Assembly (NCBI GenBank): GCA_964517075.1
Contig: CAZFAT010000149.1
Coordinates: forward strand, 1 to 5,746
Length of the DNA stretch: 5,746 nt
Reading direction: 5' to 3'
Origin: CAZFAT01 sp964517075
GTDB taxonomy: Bacteria; Acidobacteriota; Vicinamibacteria; Vicinamibacterales; SCN-69-37
How positions within the stretch are numbered: the first letter of the stretch is position 1; the number at the start of each line of letters is the position of its first letter. The notes beneath the pieces were generated by a model. It worked only from the letters and a program-made list of their open reading frames with translations, did not search any database and was not told where the DNA came from. Below, piece by piece: positions 5,322-5,746 of the stretch. The position numbers and the translations under genes are program-made.

Positions 5322-5399
5322 CGACAGGCGCCACGCCGTATCGGCTGTCACCCCGCGCTTGCCCTTCGAGACCCTGCTGCCCGCGAGCGACTTGAAGTA
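5319..5399 (-). pseudogene. HigA-like (XRE-family) antitoxin fragment
   Basis: The minus strand reads YFKSLAGSRVS then KGKRGVTADTAWRLSR (5366-5319). The second part closely fits the diagnostic HigA stretch 'NGKRGVTADTALRLARYFGTS', which follows the recognition helix. The preceding residues fit only loosely ('NRISEIV' seems shortened to SRVS), and the expected N-terminal 'HPGEVLREEFL' and C-terminal 'FWLNLQ' are absent. No intact open frame of antitoxin size carries it, so it is a broken gene. The HigA match ends at the 21-bp repeat, which supports interruption there. No HigB toxin gene was found nearby. Confidence 0.5.
5322..5342 (+). repeat. Right copy of the 21-bp imperfect direct repeat
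   Basis: It is 20/21 identical to 4369-4389, same orientation. Here the repeat lies within a longer HigA-like reading on the minus strand: GKRGVTA comes immediately before the shared DTAWRLS. HigA likeness is lost just past the repeat (RECPSIDD). Confidence 0.8.
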
Positions 5400-5539
5400 G
5401 CCGCGAAGAGCTGAAAGGCTCCCGTCCCGCCAGCAGCGGACCGTTTCCCGCGGCACTGTTCAAACATGGCAGCGAGGCCGCGCTTCGCGTTCCCGCGGCC
5501 TTGACGTCGCCGTTCGTCGGTAGTCGCATGAGCCCGCGC
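5400..5539. other. Spacer between the HigA-like fragment and the nucleotidyltransferase-like gene
   Basis: No supported gene, terminator or promoter was found. A minus-strand reading includes GDVKAAGTR, faintly like the 'GDVKxLKG' of RelE/HigB toxins, but the match is too short to call. Confidence 0.4.
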
Positions 5540-5746
5540 TCAGCCCAACCCGGCCTCGCGAAGGGCGCGCTCCAACAGATCCGTGACAGCGACGGCCTGC
5601 GCCCACCGTGTCAGGTACTCGCGATCCAGTCGATCGGCCTGCACCTTGAGCAGGCCGAGCACATCACGCCACTGACGATCCGACACGCCTCCCCCTTGGC
5701 GATACCGATCGAGTTTCTGGAGGATGAGATCCTCGGGCGTCGCCAC
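5540..5746 (-). CDS. C-terminal part of a nucleotidyltransferase-like hypothetical protein (5' end outside window)
   Basis: The last 69 codons with stop are present; the gene continues past the right edge, and the GTG at 5746-5744 is an internal Val rather than a start. The reading (V)ATPEDLILQKLDRY, then VSDRQWRDVLGLLKVQADRLD, EYLTRWAQ and DLLERALREAG matches the conserved C-terminal region of a widespread bacterial family with an N-terminal nucleotidyltransferase fold (AbiEii/DUF6036-like), where 'ASPEDxILxKLxWYRxGGxxSDRQWRDVLGVLK' is typical. Members are often in defence or toxin-antitoxin neighbourhoods, but their substrate is mostly unknown. The catalytic half is outside the window, so activity cannot be judged. 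There is no link in strand or spacing to vapBC. Confidence 0.7.
   Translation of the reverse strand: MATPEDLILQKLDRYRQGGGVSDRQWRDVLGLLKVQADRLDREYLTRWAQAVAVTDLLERALREAGLG

Noticed and set aside
4501..5529. 342-residue minus-strand open frame across vapBC and the spacer
   Set aside because: It is antisense to vapBC and of low-complexity composition, and has no domain. Its C-terminal half is the mirror of the toxin gene.

Overview
The window is high-GC bacterial DNA. The large Oar-like TonB-dependent receptor (carboxypeptidase-regulatory-like domain, then plug, then barrel), the short AT-richer repeat tracts between GC-rich genes, and the style of the toxin-antitoxin pair suggest a soil or sediment Acidobacteriota, perhaps of the Vicinamibacteria type. 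This placement rests on gene style, not on a marker gene.

Left part (1-3263): the window opens on the last 20 codons of a gene that look like the C-terminus of a Crp/Fnr-type regulator. An intergenic stretch of about 105 bases follows, built largely of 7-8 bp repeats, whose last unit merges into a good Shine-Dalgarno. Then comes an intact 1030-residue outer-membrane receptor. A second short repeat tract (3271-3320) separates it from a convergent gene.

Middle (3350-4190): on the minus strand lies an intact RIC/YtfE/ScdA-type di-iron protein for iron-sulfur cluster repair under nitrosative or oxidative stress. Upstream is a perfect 7+2+7 palindrome of Crp/Fnr type, centred exactly at -41.5 relative to the start site implied by a -10-like hexamer. 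This suggests direct activation by an Fnr/Dnr-like regulator, and the regulator tail at the left edge is a possible but unproven candidate.

Right part (4188-5746): this is an accretion zone. It holds the last 54 codons of an M16 zinc-peptidase gene with no body, a complete vapBC-type toxin-antitoxin pair, fragments resembling a HigA antitoxin, and the C-terminal part of a nucleotidyltransferase-like protein running off the right edge in reverse. The vapBC pair has a near-consensus promoter whose predicted start is the A of the antitoxin ATG (leaderless), with a perfect 15-bp palindrome over the -10 as a likely autoregulatory operator. The pair lies between two 21-bp direct repeats (20/21 identical). 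On the minus strand each repeat encodes the same HigA-like heptapeptide. Joining the outer flanks across a single copy gives a longer HigA-like reading than either copy alone, so the pair may have been inserted into a higA-like gene. That is the most interesting structure here and is an inference from sequence alone.
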